From: CAZAGT01 sp964484515
Lineage (GTDB): Bacteria; Desulfobacterota; DSM-4660; Desulfatiglandales; HGW-15
Reading direction: 5' to 3'
Assembly (NCBI GenBank): GCA_964484515.1
Contig: CAZAGT010000034.1
Coordinates: 1 to 23,361, forward strand
Length of the DNA stretch: 23,361 bases
Part shown: in pieces, positions 4,659 to 12,126 of the stretch
How the letters are laid out: each line of letters starts with the position of its first letter
How positions within the stretch are numbered: the stretch's first letter is position 1
Made by a program: the position numbers and the translations under genes
The notes under the pieces: model-generated
Seen by the model: only the letters and a program-made list of their open reading frames with translations
The model's database searches: none
Told to the model about the DNA's origin: nothing

Positions 4659-6428
4659 CTATTGGCTGACTTGCCCGTAAAAGCCCTTTTTTTCCATATC
4701 CCCTAACAGCGGTATCATCCGATCCGTGATAAACTCGCGCACGCGCTGGGCGGTCTCGAGCTGCATGATCGTCCCCAGGTCGGCCTGCGCCTCTTTCATC
4801 GAAATGGAGCGGACGATCTTCTTGACGACCGGGATGACTCCCGCATTCATACTGAGCTCATCAATTCCAAGCCCTAGGAGGATAAAGCTGAAGAGGGGAT
4901 CGCCCGCCATCTCGCCACATAGGGATACAGAGATCTCGGCCGCCCTGGCCGCCTCGACCACCTGCCGAATCATTCGCAGGACCGCCGGGTGGAACGGCTG
5001 GTACATATAGGCAACGTGTTCATTGACGCGATCGATGGCCAGGGCGTACTGAATGAGATCATTGGTGCCGATGCTGAAGAAGTCGACATGCTTGGCGAGG
5101 AGGTCGGCGACGGTCACCGCCGAAGGGACCTCAATCATGATGCCCACCGGAATATCGGGATCATAGTCCACCTTCTCGCGTTCAAGCTCGTTCATCACCT
5201 CTTGCAGGATCTGCCTGGTGTCCAGGATCTCCTGGAGCCCCGAAATCATGGGGAACATCAAACGGATATTCCCGTGGATGCCTGCCCTGAGGATGGCCCG
5301 CAGCTGGGTCTTGAAGATCTCCGGCTCTCTCAGGCAAAAACGGATCGCCCTCAGCCCCAGGGCCGGGTTCATTTCCCGACTCAACTCCATCTCAGAGGTA
5401 AACTTGTCGCCCCCCAGATCCAAGGTCCGAATCGTGACAGGGCTCGGCGCCAGGATCTCTGCGACTTCGCGGTAATCCTCGAAGAGCTCTTCCTCGGTCG
5501 GAAAACCTTTGCTCATGAGGTAGAGGAATTCGGTGCGGTAGAGCCCTACACCTTCCGCGCCGTGATCTTTGGCCGTGGCCACTTCCTCCAGGAATTCAAT
5601 GTTGGCCCTGATGGCAATCTGATGCCCGTCGAGGGTTTCGGCCGGCAGGTGACTTACGCGGAGGATATCCGACTCGTATCTTTCGTGGAGCAGCTGCTTT
5701 TCCTGGAAGTGAATGATCGTCTCATCATCGGGGTCGATGATGACCTCCCCCGTGTTGCCGTCCACGATGAGGAGGGTCCCGTCGTGAACCTCGCGGGTCA
5801 CGGATTCCAAGCCGACGATGGCCGGGATCTTCAGGGCCTGGGCCATGATTGCGGTGTGAGAGGTGCGTCCCCCCACATCCGTGACGAACCCCATCACCTT
5901 GGCGATATTCATCCCGCTCGTATCGACCGGAGAGAGGTCATGGGCCACGATGATGACGCGTTCGTCGATCTCAAAGAGATTTTCCTGTTCCTCTTCGGCC
6001 AGATTGAGGAGGATCCGTTCGGCCACGTTTTCGACGTCGTTGATCCGGTCCCGAATATACTCATCCTCGATTTCCTCAAAGAGTTGCCGAATGTGCTGAA
6101 TCGATTTCTTCAGGGCCCACTCGGCGTTGATCTTTTCAGTCCGTATCGTTTCGATCGTGGAATCGGCAAGCATGCTGTCATCCAGGATCATCACATGGGC
6201 ATCCAGAATGAACGCATGTTTCTTGATCGGTTCTGGCATACCGTTTTTCAAGGTGATGATCTGCTCTTTGGTCGTGGCCAGGGACGCCTTGAAACGCTCG
6301 ATCTCCTCCTCGGCCCGCTCATCACTCACAAGGTATTGGTAGATGATCTTGGCCCTGGATCGATGGACGAAGCGCGCCTTCCCGATGATGATCCCCGGTG
6401 ATACAGGGATGCCGGACAATTTATTCAT
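4659..6428 (-). CDS. ptsI: Phosphoenolpyruvate-protein phosphotransferase (PTS enzyme I)
   Basis: Enzyme I takes phosphate from phosphoenolpyruvate and passes it to HPr in the cytoplasm. With the ATG at 6428 it has 589 residues, close to the usual 570-580. The N-terminal and HPr-binding part covers 1-145. The phosphohistidine domain carries His191 in 'GGRTSHTAIMA'. The C-terminal TIM barrel carries the PEP-binding Arg298 in 'GLYRTEFL', 'IGTNDLIQY' (453-461) and Cys504 in 'SLCGEMAGDP'. All key residues are present. The frame is open 19 codons upstream, but the start 'MNKLSGIPVSPG' matches family N-termini, and its ATG overlaps the ptsH stop by eight bases, indicating translational coupling. 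No PTS permease or EIIA is in the window. It probably drives either a regulatory phosphorelay or a mannose-type permease encoded elsewhere. Confidence 0.96.
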   Translation of the reverse strand: MNKLSGIPVSPGIIIGKARFVHRSRAKIIYQYLVSDERAEEEIERFKASLATTKEQIITLKNGMPEPIKKHAFILDAHVMILDDSMLADSTIETIRTEKINAEWALKKSIQHIRQLFEEIEDEYIRDRINDVENVAERILLNLAEEEQENLFEIDERVIIVAHDLSPVDTSGMNIAKVMGFVTDVGGRTSHTAIMAQALKIPAIVGLESVTREVHDGTLLIVDGNTGEVIIDPDDETIIHFQEKQLLHERYESDILRVSHLPAETLDGHQIAIRANIEFLEEVATAKDHGAEGVGLYRTEFLYLMSKGFPTEEELFEDYREVAEILAPSPVTIRTLDLGGDKFTSEMELSREMNPALGLRAIRFCLREPEIFKTQLRAILRAGIHGNIRLMFPMISGLQEILDTRQILQEVMNELEREKVDYDPDIPVGIMIEVPSAVTVADLLAKHVDFFSIGTNDLIQYALAIDRVNEHVAYMYQPFHPAVLRMIRQVVEAARAAEISVSLCGEMAGDPLFSFILLGLGIDELSMNAGVIPVVKKIVRSISMKEAQADLGTIMQLETAQRVREFITDRMIPLLGDMEKKGFYGQVSQ

Positions 6429-6720
6429 CTGCTTGTCCCGAGGGTTCTTGATAGGATTCGTCAAACCTCTGGGTGAGAACTTCACAGATCCTGGCCATCA
6501 ACGGTTCGCAGTCCTCACCCACAGTCCTGATTTTGATATCTGTGCCTTTTGGGCATGCAAGGGTCAGAATGGCCAGAATACTCGATCCATCGACTTCCCT
6601 ATCGCCCTTGCGCAGAAAGAGCTCGGCATTGTGCTGCTCGACCAACTTGACGATCCGGGCCGCCGAGCGGGCGTGCAGGCCCAGATCATTGCTTATCCGT
6701 AATACCTTTGTTAATTCCAC
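6421..6720 (-). CDS. ptsH: HPr-family phosphocarrier protein
   Basis: HPr shuttles phosphate from enzyme I to PTS EIIA domains. The protein has 99 residues, a little longer than the usual 85-90 because of an acidic C-terminal tail. His16 in 'NDLGLHARSAARI' is the phosphorylated histidine; the family's HARPA motif is HARSA here. Ser47 in 'DGSSILAILTL' lies 31 residues after it, exactly where HPr kinase/phosphorylase modifies Ser46 in other HPr proteins, so regulation by an HprK is possible. The start is a GTG at 6720; the nearby ATG is out of frame and stops at once. It overlaps ptsI by eight bases. The upstream gap to rsmI contains repeats, and no rpoN, hprK or EIIA gene is adjacent in this window. 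Confidence 0.93.
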   Translation of the reverse strand: MELTKVLRISNDLGLHARSAARIVKLVEQHNAELFLRKGDREVDGSSILAILTLACPKGTDIKIRTVGEDCEPLMARICEVLTQRFDESYQEPSGQADE

Positions 6721-7109
6721 ATATCACCGATTTCCGGCGAGGCGTAGTGAATCTTCCTTGCCCAAAGGACGGGACCTCGAGAAAGCACTCCCTGGCGGTG
6801 CGTAGGGGGTCCCGGCTTTGATGCTACAAATTCGAGGCTCGAAATCCAAAACTCGACATGGTTCGACAGGCTCACCACCCTGAGCAGAGTCGAAGGGCAA
6901 TATCGAATGACCAAAATTCAAATGATCCAGACTGCGTGGCACAGCATTCCTCTAGATAAGCACTACATCGATAGATTCTTTCTGTCATTTGGACATTCGG
7001 GCTTCGGATTTGTTTCGAATTTTACGGTGTTACTGCTTCACACGGCATCGGCATTGATACATAACCACACGGACAGAATGGGGTTCCCTGCGCCGAAATG
7101 AAACCGCCC
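6721..7109. other. Intergenic region between rsmI and ptsH, no gene seen
   Basis: This stretch of 389 bases has only short frames without family features or binding sites. It holds a palindromic dispersed repeat (6860-6897), fragments such as 'TTCGGATTTGTTTCGAATTT' near 7005-7025 that look like decayed palindromes, and presumably the ptsH promoter. I could not pick out a convincing -35/-10 pair. Confidence 0.6.
6860..6897. repeat. Dispersed palindromic repeat, copy 1
   Basis: The imperfect palindrome starts with GGTTCGACAGG and ends with GAGTCGAAGGG. Its right half, CCTGAGCAGAGTCGAAGG (6879-6896), recurs exactly (18 bases) at 10255-10272. This type of GTTCGACAGGCTCACC palindrome is, from general knowledge, widespread between genes in many environmental bacteria. 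Origin and function are not established. Confidence 0.75.
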
Positions 7110-7997
7110 TCACTCCCTCTGTTTGAGCTTTCTTTTCACCACCAGGCAGTCCCGGTAGATATCGCGATACGCCACGCCCTCCTCAACCGAGAGCTGGGTC
7201 GCGATGTCCCGAACCGTGAGTCGGCCGGCATGCAGGAGATCCGCGATTCTCGCTTGGATCTCTTCATCCGGCTCGGCGCGGCCGGTCTCCCTTTCCTTTC
7301 CGGCCACGACCAAGGTCAACTCGCCCTTCACCCCGGCGCTCTCAACCCCTTGCGCGAGAGAGGCGATGGAGCCCCTCCTCACCTCCTCAAACACCTTGGT
7401 AAGCTCACGCAGGAGCACGGCTGGGCGATCACCAAAGACGCCCAGCATGTCGCTTAACATGGCCTCGAGGCGGTGGGGCGCCTCAAAGAAAACCAGCGTG
7501 CGCGGTTCAGATGCGAGGTCCTTTAGCATCTTCCGCCGCTTGCCGGACCTGTTAGGGAGAAACCCCGCAAAGAGAAAGCCGTCGTTCCGCAGACCGGTTA
7601 CGGAGAGGGCGGCCGTCACCGCGGAAGGCCCCGGGACCGGGGAGACCCTGATGTCGTGCTCCAGGGCTTGATTGACGAGGAAAACCCCGGGATCGGATAT
7701 CGCCGGTGTACCCGCATTGCTCACCAGGGCCACGTCAGACCCGGTCATCAGCCGCGCAATCAGAGCTGGGGTCTTTGTCTTCCGATTGTGCTGATTGTAG
7801 CTCGTCAGCTTCGTCGTGACCGCGAAATGGCGGCAGAGCCCCCGGGTATGTTGAACGCTTTCGGCGGCGATCAGATCTACGCTCTTGAGTACCTGGACGG
7901 CCCTGAATGTGATGTCTTCAAGGTTTCCGATAGGCGTCGAAACAACGTAGAGGGTCGCGGATCGTTTATCCCGTTTGCCCTTTGGATTTTGTGCCAC
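7110..7997 (-). CDS. rsmI: 16S rRNA 2'-O-ribose C1402 methyltransferase RsmI-like
   Basis: RsmI methylates the ribose of C1402 in the 16S rRNA decoding centre using S-adenosylmethionine. The protein has 295 residues, near the usual 280-290. Family motifs are 'YVVSTPIGNLEDITFRAVQV' (17-36), the GTP motif (95-98), 'PVPGPSAVTAALS', 'GFLPNRSGKRR', and 'LLRELTKVFEEVRRG', followed by a C-terminal helical domain. Two motifs deviate: the EDTR box reads E46-S47-V48-Q49, and SDAGTP reads S93-N94-A95-G96-T97-P98. It may therefore be a diverged member, though the fold is intact. The start is a GTG at 7997, 12 residues or so before the conserved strand. It follows yraN after a 157-base gap containing palindromes. 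Confidence 0.88.
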   Translation of the reverse strand: MAQNPKGKRDKRSATLYVVSTPIGNLEDITFRAVQVLKSVDLIAAESVQHTRGLCRHFAVTTKLTSYNQHNRKTKTPALIARLMTGSDVALVSNAGTPAISDPGVFLVNQALEHDIRVSPVPGPSAVTAALSVTGLRNDGFLFAGFLPNRSGKRRKMLKDLASEPRTLVFFEAPHRLEAMLSDMLGVFGDRPAVLLRELTKVFEEVRRGSIASLAQGVESAGVKGELTLVVAGKERETGRAEPDEEIQARIADLLHAGRLTVRDIATQLSVEEGVAYRDIYRDCLVVKRKLKQRE

Positions 7998-8109
7998 TCT
8001 CGGCCCACGAACGTGTTTACCGTCTCAATGCGTTTCAAAAAGCTGGACGGTCGTTTGCTTTGCCGGTCGCACGATCGAACAGATTCGTTATCCTCCGGCC
8101 TGAATAAAC

Positions 8110-8152
8110 GGTTGGCCGGGCGCCAATCCTGCGAGTCTGTTTTCGCGCGAAA
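8110..8152 (-). repeat. Palindromes in the yraN-rsmI gap
   Basis: TTTCGCGCGAAA (8141-8152) is a perfect 12-base palindrome directly after the yraN stop. An imperfect inverted repeat, GGTTGGC with GCCAATCC (about 8110-8129), follows in the direction of transcription. On the minus strand the second is followed by GTTTATT. This might be a weak terminator of the rnhB-yraN transcript, but the T-tract is poor. Confidence 0.35.
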
Positions 8153-8154
8153 CC

Positions 8155-8523
8155 TTAATAGGCCAGCTCAAAGGCATTCTTGATGACTTCGATCCGCTCC
8201 CGGTTCCCGTGCAGGGTGACGGCCACGACGTCGAATCGCGATTTCACCTCGCAACAGTTGTTGGCCTTCATGAACGCAAGTGCCACCTTGGAGAGCTGAC
8301 GTTTCTTCCTCGCGTCAATAGCCTCCTTGGCGTAGGCCAACGAGGCACCTTTCCTCGTCTTGGTCTCGATGAAGACCAGGGTATCCCCATCTTTGGCGAT
8401 GAGGTCTACTTCACCGAGCGCGCAACGGTAGTTGCGGGCAATACATTTGTAGCCCAACCGCTTTATCATTTTCAGGGCCAGCTCCTCGCCTCGTCTCCCC
8501 AGCTCGAGTCTCTCCCTAGTCAT
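8155..8523 (-). CDS. yraN: UPF0102 / YraN-family endonuclease-like protein
   Basis: This 122-residue protein belongs to the small YraN family, which has a restriction-endonuclease-like fold; its cellular role is not established. The core motif is Asp40 in 'GEVDLIAKDGDTLVFIETKTR' split at Glu53 and Lys55, an arrangement equal to the D-ExK metal site of such nucleases. The N-terminus 'LGRRGEELALKMIKRLGYK' is also typical. The ATG at 8523 overlaps the rnhB stop by eight bases (ATGACTAG), so the two genes are coupled; rnhB-yraN adjacency is common in many bacteria and suggests a link with nucleic acid processing. Confidence 0.92.
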   Translation of the reverse strand: MTRERLELGRRGEELALKMIKRLGYKCIARNYRCALGEVDLIAKDGDTLVFIETKTRKGASLAYAKEAIDARKKRQLSKVALAFMKANNCCEVKSRFDVVAVTLHGNRERIEVIKNAFELAY

Positions 8524-9175
8524 CAGCGGCCACCCCTTTGAAGGTCAACCGGTGGATCGGGGACGGCCCGTGGGCCCTGATGGCGGCCAAATGCTCTTTC
8601 GTCCCGTATCCCTTGTGACGCCGAAACCCATAACGCGGGTACCGTTTATCGTAGGAGCACATGATCCTGTCGCGATAGACCTTGGCGATGATTGAGGCCG
8701 CTGAAATGCTCCGGCTGATCTGATCTCCCCGTTTTAGGCACCATTGCCGCAAGGGGACCGGAACGGAATGGATACCGTCCACCAGCAGGTAATCCGGCTG
8801 TGGGACCAGGGTCAGGACCGCTTGTCGCATGGCTTGCAGGGCGGCCTGCAGGATGTTGAATTGGTCGATGTATGCGGGGAGCATGATCCCGACGCTCACC
8901 GCGGCCGCCTGTCGATTGATGTCGTCAAAGGCCTTCTCTCGGGCCTTGGCCGTCATCTTCTTGGAATCCCTGATCCCTTCGAGAAGCCGGTCGTCCGATA
9001 GTATCACGGCAGCCGCGACAACCGGACCGGCCAGGGGCCCGCGACCGGCCTCGTCAACGCCAGCGACGAGCCCATAGCCCGCCGTCCGGAGCAATCTTTC
9101 ATGAAAAAGCGGATCTGCTTCTGATGGGCTTTCGCTGTCGGGAAAAAGCGGTAGGCTTTCGGTTGATGTACTCAA
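8516..9175 (-). CDS. rnhB: Ribonuclease HII
   Basis: RNase HII nicks RNA-DNA hybrids 5' of ribonucleotides and starts ribonucleotide excision repair. The protein has 219 residues. Catalytic residues are Asp41 and Glu42 in 'GVDEAGRGPLAGPVV', Asp133 in 'YLLVDGIHS' and Asp169 in 'AKVYRDRIM'. The other family marks 'DSKKMTAKAREK' and 'YGFRRHKGYGTKEHL' are present. An N-terminal extension of about 30 residues (Ser, Pro and acidic) precedes the fold. The start is a TTG at 9175 with a GGG a few bases upstream, 16 bases after the rplS stop. A start further in would still keep the catalytic domain, so the extension is uncertain. Confidence 0.95.
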   Translation of the reverse strand: MSTSTESLPLFPDSESPSEADPLFHERLLRTAGYGLVAGVDEAGRGPLAGPVVAAAVILSDDRLLEGIRDSKKMTAKAREKAFDDINRQAAAVSVGIMLPAYIDQFNILQAALQAMRQAVLTLVPQPDYLLVDGIHSVPVPLRQWCLKRGDQISRSISAASIIAKVYRDRIMCSYDKRYPRYGFRRHKGYGTKEHLAAIRAHGPSPIHRLTFKGVAADD

Positions 9176-9191
9176 TGATCCCGGAAAGAAA

Positions 9192-9536
9192 TCAGGTCCT
9201 CTTTTCCTTGATTCGGGCCGCCTTGCCTCTCAGCTTCCGGAGATAGTAGAGTCTCCCTCTTCTCACCCTTCCCCTTGTCACAATCTCGATCTTGTCGATC
9301 GAGGGGGAATGTAGCGGAAAAATCCGCTCAACGCCGACGCCATACGAAACCTTGCGGACGGTAAACGTGGCGCCCAGCTCTCCCTTTCTCCTGCGAATGA
9401 CCACGCCCTGGAAGATCTGGATTCGCTCTTTGTCCCCCTCTTTGATCCTGGCATGCACCTTGACCGTGTCACCCGCCTTGAAATCGGGAATATCAAGCCG
9501 CATGTGTTCTTTGTCGATTGCTTGTATGACATCCAT
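9192..9536 (-). CDS. rplS: 50S ribosomal protein L19
   Basis: L19 sits at the 30S-50S interface of the large subunit. Its 114 residues match the family length. Diagnostic stretches are 'IPDFKAGDTVKVHARIKEGD', 'IQIFQGVVIRRRKGELGATF', 'VRKVSYGVGVERIFPLHSPS' and the basic end 'RGRLYYLRKLRGKAARIKEK'. The ATG at 9536 follows a strong AAGGAGAT. It is 14 bases after the SPOUT methyltransferase gene and 16 before rnhB, forming a tight transcript. Confidence 0.98.
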   Translation of the reverse strand: MDVIQAIDKEHMRLDIPDFKAGDTVKVHARIKEGDKERIQIFQGVVIRRRKGELGATFTVRKVSYGVGVERIFPLHSPSIDKIEIVTRGRVRRGRLYYLRKLRGKAARIKEKRT

Positions 9537-9550
9537 TGCCCCATCTCCTT

Positions 9551-10120
9551 CTACTCAGCCTCCCGACCCTTCCTCGTCAAGCGGTCCAAAACGATGGCCG
9601 CTGCCGCCCTGACCGAGAGGTGATTATAATCCGATACTCCCTCAATGGGAGCCAGCAGGCCGTCCGCCTGATCTATCAGCGACTGCTCCAGACCCCATCC
9701 GGTGCCGAAGAGAAGATAAACGACCTTCCCCGAGGCGATGATCCCCATGGCCTCCTGATAGGTGATCGCTTTCGCCCCTCGCCGCGAGGCATCCGTGGTA
9801 ATCAGGATCGGGGCCTCACCCTCCTCGGCCGTGATCTCCCGGACGGTGATATCCAGGGCCGAGGCGATCGTAACCAATTCCAGCGCTTCCTTGCGGTGTG
9901 GGTTATAGGTCGCCCCGTATCCATTGATCCAGTGATCAAGGATACGCCCCGCAAAACGCTGCTGATCCTTCAGCGGGGTGATGACATATAGCGTCTTTAT
10001 CCCATATGTCCTCGCCAACCGCGACAGGTCGTGAAGGTCCATCGAGGTCACCGCTGAAGCGATCGTCTGATGGCGCTTGTTGTAAACCGGATAATGGAGT
10101 AGGCCCATGTACAGCCGCAT
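9551..10120 (-). CDS. SPOUT-type RNA methyltransferase (Methyltrn_RNA_4 family)
   Basis: This 189-residue protein belongs to a family of predicted knotted, SAM-dependent RNA methyltransferases usually encoded next to trmD and rplS in deltaproteobacteria; its substrate is not established. The N-terminus 'LHYPVYNKRHQTIASAVTSM' followed by 'DLHDLSRLARTYGI' is characteristic. The C-terminal 'VVYLLFGTGWGLEQSLIDQA' and 'SDYNHLSVRAAAAIVLDRL' match the SPOUT cofactor knot. I chose the ATG at 10120; a TTG one codon earlier and an ATG four codons later are alternatives. Transcription from trmD must cross the 475-base repeat-rich gap upstream, so this gene may have its own promoter. TTGACA occurs just before the start codon but without a matching -10. 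Confidence 0.88.
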   Translation of the reverse strand: MRLYMGLLHYPVYNKRHQTIASAVTSMDLHDLSRLARTYGIKTLYVITPLKDQQRFAGRILDHWINGYGATYNPHRKEALELVTIASALDITVREITAEEGEAPILITTDASRRGAKAITYQEAMGIIASGKVVYLLFGTGWGLEQSLIDQADGLLAPIEGVSDYNHLSVRAAAAIVLDRLTRKGREAE

Positions 10121-10254
10121 CAAAACCCTGTCAACTGCGCCGGCGCACTTTCGTGCTTGAGACAGCCGCTGATCCGCTCAGCATCCGCTGCTGAGGCTGT
10201 CGGAAAACGCCCATCCGCTATTCGAAAGGACGCGCAGCAAAGACTCCCCCCGGT

Positions 10255-10272
10255 CCTGAGCAGAGTCGAAGG
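10255..10272. repeat. Dispersed palindromic repeat, copy 2
   Basis: CCTGAGCAGAGTCGAAGG is identical over 18 bases to 6879-6896. Here it is preceded by CGGT rather than the full GGTTCGACAGG arm, and followed by a related unit (CCTGAACGAAGCCGAAGG) 18 bases on. Confidence 0.7.
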
Positions 10273-10503
10273 ACGCGCGGCCCTGAACGAAGCCGAAGGG
10301 CTGCGTTAGCCTCATCCCTCGTCACTGCGGCGTATGAATTCCCCGGCGTGAGGCGTGAGTCACACGGCAAGACAGTAACCGAGTTTCTTCTTTTCCTCAA
10401 GCCTCAGGCCTCAAGCCTTTCGCATACGCCTCATTCCTCGGGATTTCTTTACCTTCGCTTCACTCGGCTCAGTTCCCACCCCTTCGGGACGGGTCCCCGG
10501 TTT

Positions 10504-10528
10504 CATCCCGCTCGAAGAGAGCGGGATG
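10504..10528. repeat. Perfect 10-bp hairpin in the trmD-SPOUT gap
   Basis: CATCCCGCTC (10504-10513) and GAGCGGGATG (10519-10528) pair perfectly around a GAAGA loop. On the minus strand it follows trmD, but only short T runs are near. It could slow transcription or protect RNA ends; it may simply be part of the repeat element. Confidence 0.6.
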
Positions 10529-10598
10529 GGCATTTTCCCTCAGCTTCAGAGAAGTCGGTTTTTCGACAGCTCCGCTGGATCAGGGTTGTCATATAGGA

Positions 10599-11327
10599 CT
10601 ATTCGCACCGATGCTGGGCCAAGATAGCCCTGTCTTCCGTCTTGAGATTTTCTTGATCCAAGAGGTCCGGCCTTCTTTCAAGAGTCCTTTTGAGGGCCTC
10701 CGCCCGGCGCCACAATCGAATTCTCTCGTGATCTCCCGACAAAAGGACGGCGGGGACCTCTTCGCCCTCAAAGACCCGTGGTCTCGTGTACTGGGGGTAC
10801 TCCAGCAGGCCTTCCTCAAAGGAGTCCTCGAGGCTCGATCTCTCTCCTCCGAGGACCCCGGGGATCACCCTGCTAACGGCGTCGACGACCACCATGGCGC
10901 CCAATTCGCCGCCGCTTAAAATGAAATCCCCGATGGACAGCTCCGCATCGACATACCGTGATCGTATCCTCTCGTCGACCCCCTCGTAGCGTCCACAGAT
11001 AAGAACGAGGTGATTCAAGCGGGCCAACTCGCGCGCGGTCGCCTGGCGAAACGGCGCACCCTGGGGTGTAAGCAGGATCACCCGGCAGCCTTCCTTGTGC
11101 TTATCCAGGGACTGCAGGGCCCGGTAGATGGGACCCGGCTTCATGACCATCCCGCTGCCCCCGCCGTAGGGACGATCATCCGCGACCTTGTGCCGCCCTC
11201 GGGCAAAATCACGGATGTTCGTGACGCAGACCTCAACCACTCCCTTTTCCACAGCCCGGCCCAGGACGCCGGCCTTGAGAAAGGCTGCGAACAGCTCAGG
11301 AAAGAGCGTGAGAATATCAAACCTCAT
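10599..11327 (-). CDS. trmD: tRNA (guanine-37-N1)-methyltransferase
   Basis: TrmD makes m1G37 next to the anticodon and prevents +1 frameshifting. The 242 residues match the family. Motifs are 'MRFDILTLFPELF', 'KVADDRPYGGGSGMVMKP', 'LTPQGAPF' (87-94), 'CGRYEGVDERI' (111-121), the knot 'SIGDFILSGGELGAMVVVDA' (131-150), 'RVIPGVLG' (153-160), and catalytic Asp168 in 'LEDSFEEGLLEYPQYTRP'. All key residues are present. The ATG at 11327 overlaps the rimM stop by 11 bases, so translation is probably coupled. Downstream, the usual close neighbour rplS is displaced by the repeat-rich gap. Confidence 0.97.
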   Translation of the reverse strand: MRFDILTLFPELFAAFLKAGVLGRAVEKGVVEVCVTNIRDFARGRHKVADDRPYGGGSGMVMKPGPIYRALQSLDKHKEGCRVILLTPQGAPFRQATARELARLNHLVLICGRYEGVDERIRSRYVDAELSIGDFILSGGELGAMVVVDAVSRVIPGVLGGERSSLEDSFEEGLLEYPQYTRPRVFEGEEVPAVLLSGDHERIRLWRRAEALKRTLERRPDLLDQENLKTEDRAILAQHRCE

Positions 11328-11853
11328 TCAAATCCAATAAGCCTTCCACGTCGGAGATGATCATCTTCCGGTTGTCGATGTCGATCTCCTCGACGACCTC
11401 GTGTACGGCAGGAATCAGGATCTCCTTTTTGCCCTCCCGCGCCACGTAGATATCATGGCTGGCCGTGGGTAAGACCTCTTCAATGCTGCCGAGATACTCA
11501 CCCGATCTCAGATATACCGAGAGGCCGATCAGCTCATACCAGAAAAATTCATCTTCATGCTCACGGCGGAGGGCATCTCTCCGTATCAGGATCTTGGCGT
11601 CCCGGTATTTCTCCGCCGCGTCGATGGCGTCGAGCCCCACCAGTTTCATCAGGTGCACCCTCTTTTGAGGACGAACGGACTCAACCGTGAATTCGCATAT
11701 GTCTCCTGAGCGGCTTTGGAGGTAGACGGTTCCAGCGTCTACAAATGACTCTTCAGACCGAGCATACGATTGAATCCGCAAGAGGCCCGCGAGTCCCTGA
11801 GGCCTGATGACTCTCCCTATCTCCAGCAATTCTTCAAGGTGGATCCGACTCAA
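11317..11853 (-). CDS. rimM: 16S rRNA processing protein RimM
   Basis: RimM binds S19 and assists maturation of the 30S head. The protein has 178 residues. It has the N-terminal beta-barrel ('LEIGRVIRPQGLAGLLRIQS', where the usual G-E after GL is replaced) and a C-terminal PRC barrel ('FFWYELIGLSVYL', 'LPTASHDIYVARE', 'EILIPAVHEVVEEIDID'). The start is a TTG at 11853, two bases after the stop of the KH gene, with little binding site, so translation likely relies on coupling. It overlaps trmD by 11 bases. Confidence 0.95.
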   Translation of the reverse strand: MSRIHLEELLEIGRVIRPQGLAGLLRIQSYARSEESFVDAGTVYLQSRSGDICEFTVESVRPQKRVHLMKLVGLDAIDAAEKYRDAKILIRRDALRREHEDEFFWYELIGLSVYLRSGEYLGSIEEVLPTASHDIYVAREGKKEILIPAVHEVVEEIDIDNRKMIISDVEGLLDLNEV

Positions 11854-11855
11854 GG

Positions 11856-12086
11856 CTACTCAATAATCTCAAGGACCGATCGTTTGTTCAACTTCGTGGA
11901 TGCTGCGCTGAGGATGGTTCGCATGGCCCTGGCCGTCCGCCCCTGCTTTCCGATCACCTTGCCCAGATCCTCTTTGGCGACCTTCAATTCGATCACGGAG
12001 GTCTGCGTCCCGGTAATTTCTGTGACACCCACCTCCTCCGGCTTGTCCACCAGTGCCCTGGCTATGTATGCGATCAGCTCCTTCAT
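11856..12086 (-). CDS. KH-domain RNA-binding protein (KhpA/YlqC family)
   Basis: This 76-residue single-KH protein sits in its usual place between rpsP and rimM. Family members (KhpA) bind RNA and in some bacteria pair with KhpB/Jag. The GxxG loop is G46-K47-Q48-G49 in 'KVIGKQGRTARAMRTIL', preceded by 'MKELIAYIARALVDKPEEV'. I chose the ATG at 12086, which has AGGAGGG upstream; a start 13 codons earlier would add non-family residues. It is 40 bases after the rpsP stop and two before rimM. Confidence 0.94.
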   Translation of the reverse strand: MKELIAYIARALVDKPEEVGVTEITGTQTSVIELKVAKEDLGKVIGKQGRTARAMRTILSAASTKLNKRSVLEIIE

Positions 12087-12126
12087 CTCCGCAACCCTCC
12101 TGCCTCGAATCGGGTGCCCTATCACT

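Larger units (their letters stand above)
10161..10569. repeat. Candidate MITE-like element with degenerate terminal inverted repeats
   Basis: The left part contains GACAGCC (10161-10167) inverted as GGCTGTC (10195-10201), with nested CTCAGC and GCTGAG, followed by CTGTCGGAAAACG. The right end has CGGTTTTTCGACAG (10556-10569), which is nearly the complement of CTGTCGGAAAACG. The block between is about 400 bases with no gene. The right-end 14-mer recurs exactly at 20812-20825. This suggests a short non-autonomous element, or nested copies, but no target duplication was identified. Confidence 0.45.
10124..10598. other. Repeat-filled gap inside the trmD-rplS cluster, no gene seen
   Basis: These 475 bases separate trmD from the SPOUT gene, where related genomes usually have a few bases. 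Frames here are short, low in complexity and lack family features. The region holds several inverted repeats and dispersed repeat fragments, described separately. It looks like an insertion of one or more small repeat elements. Confidence 0.7.

Noticed and set aside
4989..6401. Open frame of 470 codons on the plus strand
   Set aside because: It lies wholly antisense to ptsI, which has all enzyme I motifs; its translation is rich in His, Asp and Gly with no family pattern, as expected from a GC-skewed shadow frame.
6907..7101. Small plus-strand frame in the rsmI-ptsH gap
   Set aside because: It starts inside a dispersed-repeat region, has no binding site and no recognisable features.
10348..10596. 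Small plus-strand frame in the trmD gap
   Set aside because: It is composed of hairpin and repeat sequence and its translation is low in complexity.
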